A stretch of DNA of 8,305 nucleotides. It comes from JBFGFG01 sp041627475 (GTDB lineage: Bacteria; Actinomycetota; Nitriliruptoria; Nitriliruptorales; Nitriliruptoraceae). Both the position numbers and the translations under genes were made by a program. The DNA is taken from the NCBI GenBank assembly GCA_041627475.1, contig JBFKQZ010000139.1, positions 1-8,305 on the forward strand, given 5' to 3'. The notes beneath the pieces are model-generated. The model was not told where the DNA came from. It did no database searches and saw only the letters and a program-made list of their open reading frames with translations. Shown in pieces: positions 6,661-8,305 of the stretch; position 1 is the stretch's first letter, and every line of letters starts with the position of its first letter.

Positions 6661-6672
6661 CTCCGCGCGGAG
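6661..6672 (-). promoter_or_regulatory. palindrome over the tatD ribosome binding site
   Basis: CTCCGCGCGGAG is a perfect 12-bp palindrome ending 2 nt before the tatD ATG and containing its only GGAG. In RNA it can fold as a 4-bp stem with a GCGC loop. It can also pair with an upstream CTCCGCG (6740-6734 on the minus strand). Either pairing would hide the ribosome binding site. That it controls translation is an inference. Confidence 0.35.
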
Positions 6673-6687
6673 TCGGGGGGTGCAGTG

Positions 6688-6708
6688 ACGGTCGCGCACG
6701 GCGACCGT
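6688..6708 (-). other. hairpin in the tatD leader
   Basis: ACGGTCGC (6688-6695) and GCGACCGT (6701-6708) form a perfect 8-bp stem with a 5-nt loop, ending 29 nt upstream of the tatD ATG. It is probably inside the 5' leader if the promoter near 6755 is correct. No known riboswitch or T-box signature is recognised. Confidence 0.4.
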
Positions 6709-6754
6709 GTGGTGGCTCGACGCGGATGGAGTCCGCGGAGCAGTGCGACGGCGA

Positions 6755-6763
6755 AGGCTAACA
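6755..6763 (-). promoter_or_regulatory. possible extended -10 promoter for tatD operon
   Basis: On the minus strand TGTTAGCCT fits the extended -10 pattern TGnTAnnnT. It lies in the only notably A/T-rich patch of this intergenic region. Transcription would start near 6748, giving a leader of about 90 nt that includes the hairpins described above. The -35 zone (TTCCCA at 17-bp spacing) is weak, as is common with extended -10 promoters. Confidence 0.4.
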
Positions 6764-6810
6764 ACAGCAAGCGCCGTTGGGAACCCCGCCGTCACACTGT
6801 GCGCACACCC

Positions 6811-6841
6811 CGAGTTTCCTCGCATGAGGCGAGGAAACTGG
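6811..6841. repeat. hairpin repeat copy 1
   Basis: AGTTTCCTCGC (6813-6823) and GCGAGGAAACT (6829-6839) are perfect 11-bp arms around the 5-nt loop ATGAG. One mismatch (6812/6840) is followed by one more pair (6811/6841). It is nearly the same as copy 2, 72 bp away. The region lies between the propeller-like gene and tatD. Confidence 0.75.
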
Positions 6842-6880
6842 CGACCACGGACGCTCGGGACGCGCGGTCGCCGCCGGGCC

Positions 6881-6915
6881 CACGAGTTCCCTCGCGTGGT
6901 GCGAGGAAACTCGGG
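6881..6915. repeat. hairpin repeat copy 2, possible terminator of the upstream gene
   Basis: CGAGTTCCCTCGC (6883-6895) and GCGAGGAAACTCG (6901-6913) form a 13-bp stem with a 5-nt loop. The one mismatched position (6889/6907) is C opposite A in plus-strand RNA but a G-U wobble in minus-strand RNA, so the minus transcript folds fully. The stem starts 15 nt after the stop of the propeller-like gene. There is no T-tract, which is common for actinobacterial terminators. It could instead be a dispersed palindromic repeat. Confidence 0.7.
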
Positions 6916-6928
6916 CGGGCGAGGGCGG

Positions 6929-8305
6929 TCAGTCGAGGACGTCCCAGTCGGTCAGCATCGGCAGCTCCACGACGTCCCCGTCGAACGTGACGAGCACGTG
7001 CTGCTGGCTGCCCATGACGACGACCTGGCCGCCGCTGACCTCCACGCGGACGTCCCCACCGACCACGCCGGGCGACGCGAGTTCGCCGAACTGGTCACCG
7101 TCGGCGCCCCAACGCAGGTCGACCCCGAAACCGAGCAGCTCGGCACTCACGTCCGGACCGATGGCAGCGCCGGGCGTGGCATGGGTGTCGAAGACCAGCC
7201 GGTCGCTGCCGTTGCCCGGGAACGTCGCGACGTACTCGCCGTTGCGGAACCGGTCGACGCCGAGGAACTCCGTCCCCGTCCCGTTCGCGAGCACGGCGAA
7301 CGAGCCGCTGGTGCGCGTGCCGTCGTCGCCCGTCCACGTCCAGTCGAGGACGGGCCGCGGATCGGTGGCCAGCTGCTGCGGGGCGCCGGGCACCTCACCG
7401 TCGCCCTCGACCGTGACGACGTTGAGTCCCGCGTCGTCGGTCCAGGCGACCGCGGAGCCGTCGTCGGCCCACACCAGTCCGGAGACGGGCCCGGTCGTGA
7501 CCAGGGTCGAGCCGACCGGGCTGGCCGTGTCGCCGTCGAGCTGCACGAAGCGGACGGAGGTCTCGCCCTCGCTGAAGGACTCGACGGCGACGAGACCGTC
7601 GCTGGCGGTCGACCCGGGCCGCACGGCGACGTCGCCCAGCTCGGCCTCCGACTCGGCCGCGGGCCGGTAGACGGTGCGGCGGTCGATGCTGCCGTCGGCG
7701 CTGCGGATGACGAGGTCGATCCCGTCGGTCGCGACCAGCGGCGCGTCGGTCGGCAGGCCGAGCGCGGAGGGGTCGTCCCGACTCGGCTCCTCCCCCGCAC
7801 CGGGGCCGGACGGTCCCAGTGCGACGGCCGCGGTGATGCGGGGCGACTGCCACTCGGTCAGCCGTTGCCCGAGCGCACCGTCGACGAACGGCAGCACGAC
7901 GCCGGTCCCGAGGCGGTCCAGCAGCACCACCGTGCCGTCGGCGCCCGTCGTGAGCTCCATGTCGCTGCTGACGGGCAGTTGTGTCGGAACTGCTCGCAGG
8001 TCGTCGCCCTCGGCGAGGACGAGCGGCGCGCTGCCGTCGACCGGCGCGCGCAGCGTCACGGTGACGAGGTTCGGCAGGATCGCCCCGTCGACCGCCGTCT
8101 CCTCGAGGACGAGCGCAGGCGTCGTCGGAGCGGTGTCCGAGACGCTGCTGTCGTCCATCGGGATCGACCACAGACCGCCCTCGCCACTCGTGGCGAGCAG
8201 CACCTGGGCGTCGGCCCGGCTGACCCACTGCTCGACCTGCAGGTCGTCGGGGACGTCACCCTCGAGCGGCAGCACGCGGACCTCGGCGCCGTCCGCCTCC
8301 AGGGG
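6929..8305 (-). CDS. Acidic beta-propeller-like protein of unknown function, C-terminal part
   Basis: The reading frame is open to the right edge, so the N-terminus lies outside; 458 residues are visible, ending at TGA 6931-6929. I do not recognise a family. The sequence is a long series of short hydrophobic strands, many of them ending in Asp/Gly turns such as GLVWADDGSAVAWTDD, VLANGTGTEFLGV and VLVTFDGDVVEL. This resembles WD40 or TolB-like propellers built of repeated four-stranded blades. There is no cysteine and no lysine. By hand count there are about 72 Asp/Glu against about 20 Arg, a strong negative charge. No transmembrane helix is visible. Such composition fits an exported or surface protein, but the signal sequence would be off-window. 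It is separated from tatD by 270 bp and two hairpins, so it is probably a separate transcription unit. Confidence 0.8.
   Translation of the reverse strand, partial: PLEADGAEVRVLPLEGDVPDDLQVEQWVSRADAQVLLATSGEGGLWSIPMDDSSVSDTAPTTPALVLEETAVDGAILPNLVTVTLRAPVDGSAPLVLAEGDDLRAVPTQLPVSSDMELTTGADGTVVLLDRLGTGVVLPFVDGALGQRLTEWQSPRITAAVALGPSGPGAGEEPSRDDPSALGLPTDAPLVATDGIDLVIRSADGSIDRRTVYRPAAESEAELGDVAVRPGSTASDGLVAVESFSEGETSVRFVQLDGDTASPVGSTLVTTGPVSGLVWADDGSAVAWTDDAGLNVVTVEGDGEVPGAPQQLATDPRPVLDWTWTGDDGTRTSGSFAVLANGTGTEFLGVDRFRNGEYVATFPGNGSDRLVFDTHATPGAAIGPDVSAELLGFGVDLRWGADGDQFGELASPGVVGGDVRVEVSGGQVVVMGSQQHVLVTFDGDVVELPMLTDWDVLD

Noticed and set aside
6811..6915. CRISPR-like array
   Set aside because: There are only two copies, each internally palindromic with variable loops, with 40 bp or so of unrelated sequence between and no cas gene.
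6659..6928. c-di-AMP (ydaO-type) riboswitch controlling rpfB
   Set aside because: Some actinobacterial rpf genes have one, but I cannot find its conserved core here, and rpfB is second in the operon.
6685..6990. 101-codon plus-strand frame across the intergenic hairpins
   Set aside because: It is Arg/Ser/Pro-rich, translates the inverted repeats, and runs into the antisense of the propeller-like gene; no ribosome binding site or homology is evident.

Overview
The window is very GC-rich DNA with strong actinobacterial character. The evidence is an RpfB-type resuscitation factor (DUF348 repeats, G5 domain, RPF domain), the gene order tatD-rpf-rsmA-ispE followed by glmU, a fused cyclic-nucleotide-binding/GNAT protein of the mycobacterial Pat type, and frequent GTG starts. 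The proteins are strikingly poor in lysine and the right-hand protein is strongly acidic. That could fit a salt- or alkali-adapted lineage, but it is an inference, and no genus can be named from the window alone.

Every supported gene lies on the minus strand, so transcription runs from high to low coordinates. The right edge (6929-8305) holds the C-terminal 458 residues of a predicted beta-propeller-like protein of unknown function. A 270-bp intergenic region (6659-6928) follows. It contains two near-identical hairpins 72 bp apart, a plausible extended -10 promoter and a structured leader in front of tatD. Next comes a tight cluster: tatD and rpfB share a 4-bp GTGA overlap, rpfB overlaps rsmA, and ispE follows after 53 bp that contain an 8-bp GC hairpin. 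A tRNA-Gln (anticodon TTG, CCA encoded) comes next. Its 3' end lies 19 bp from the chosen start of a cyclic-nucleotide-binding domain/acetyltransferase fusion gene. Then comes glmU and, at the left edge, the first 63 codons of a luciferase-like flavin-dependent monooxygenase gene.

Functionally this is mostly a housekeeping island. TatD is a metal-dependent nuclease, RpfB remodels peptidoglycan, RsmA methylates 16S rRNA, IspE acts in the MEP isoprenoid pathway, which supplies undecaprenyl phosphate, and GlmU makes UDP-GlcNAc for peptidoglycan. Cell-wall precursor supply and wall remodelling are therefore encoded side by side. I see no mobile element, CRISPR array, phage gene or convincing new defence system. 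The least explained parts are the paired hairpin repeat, the unassigned acidic propeller-like protein, and the cyclic-nucleotide-binding acetyltransferase directly downstream of a tRNA gene.
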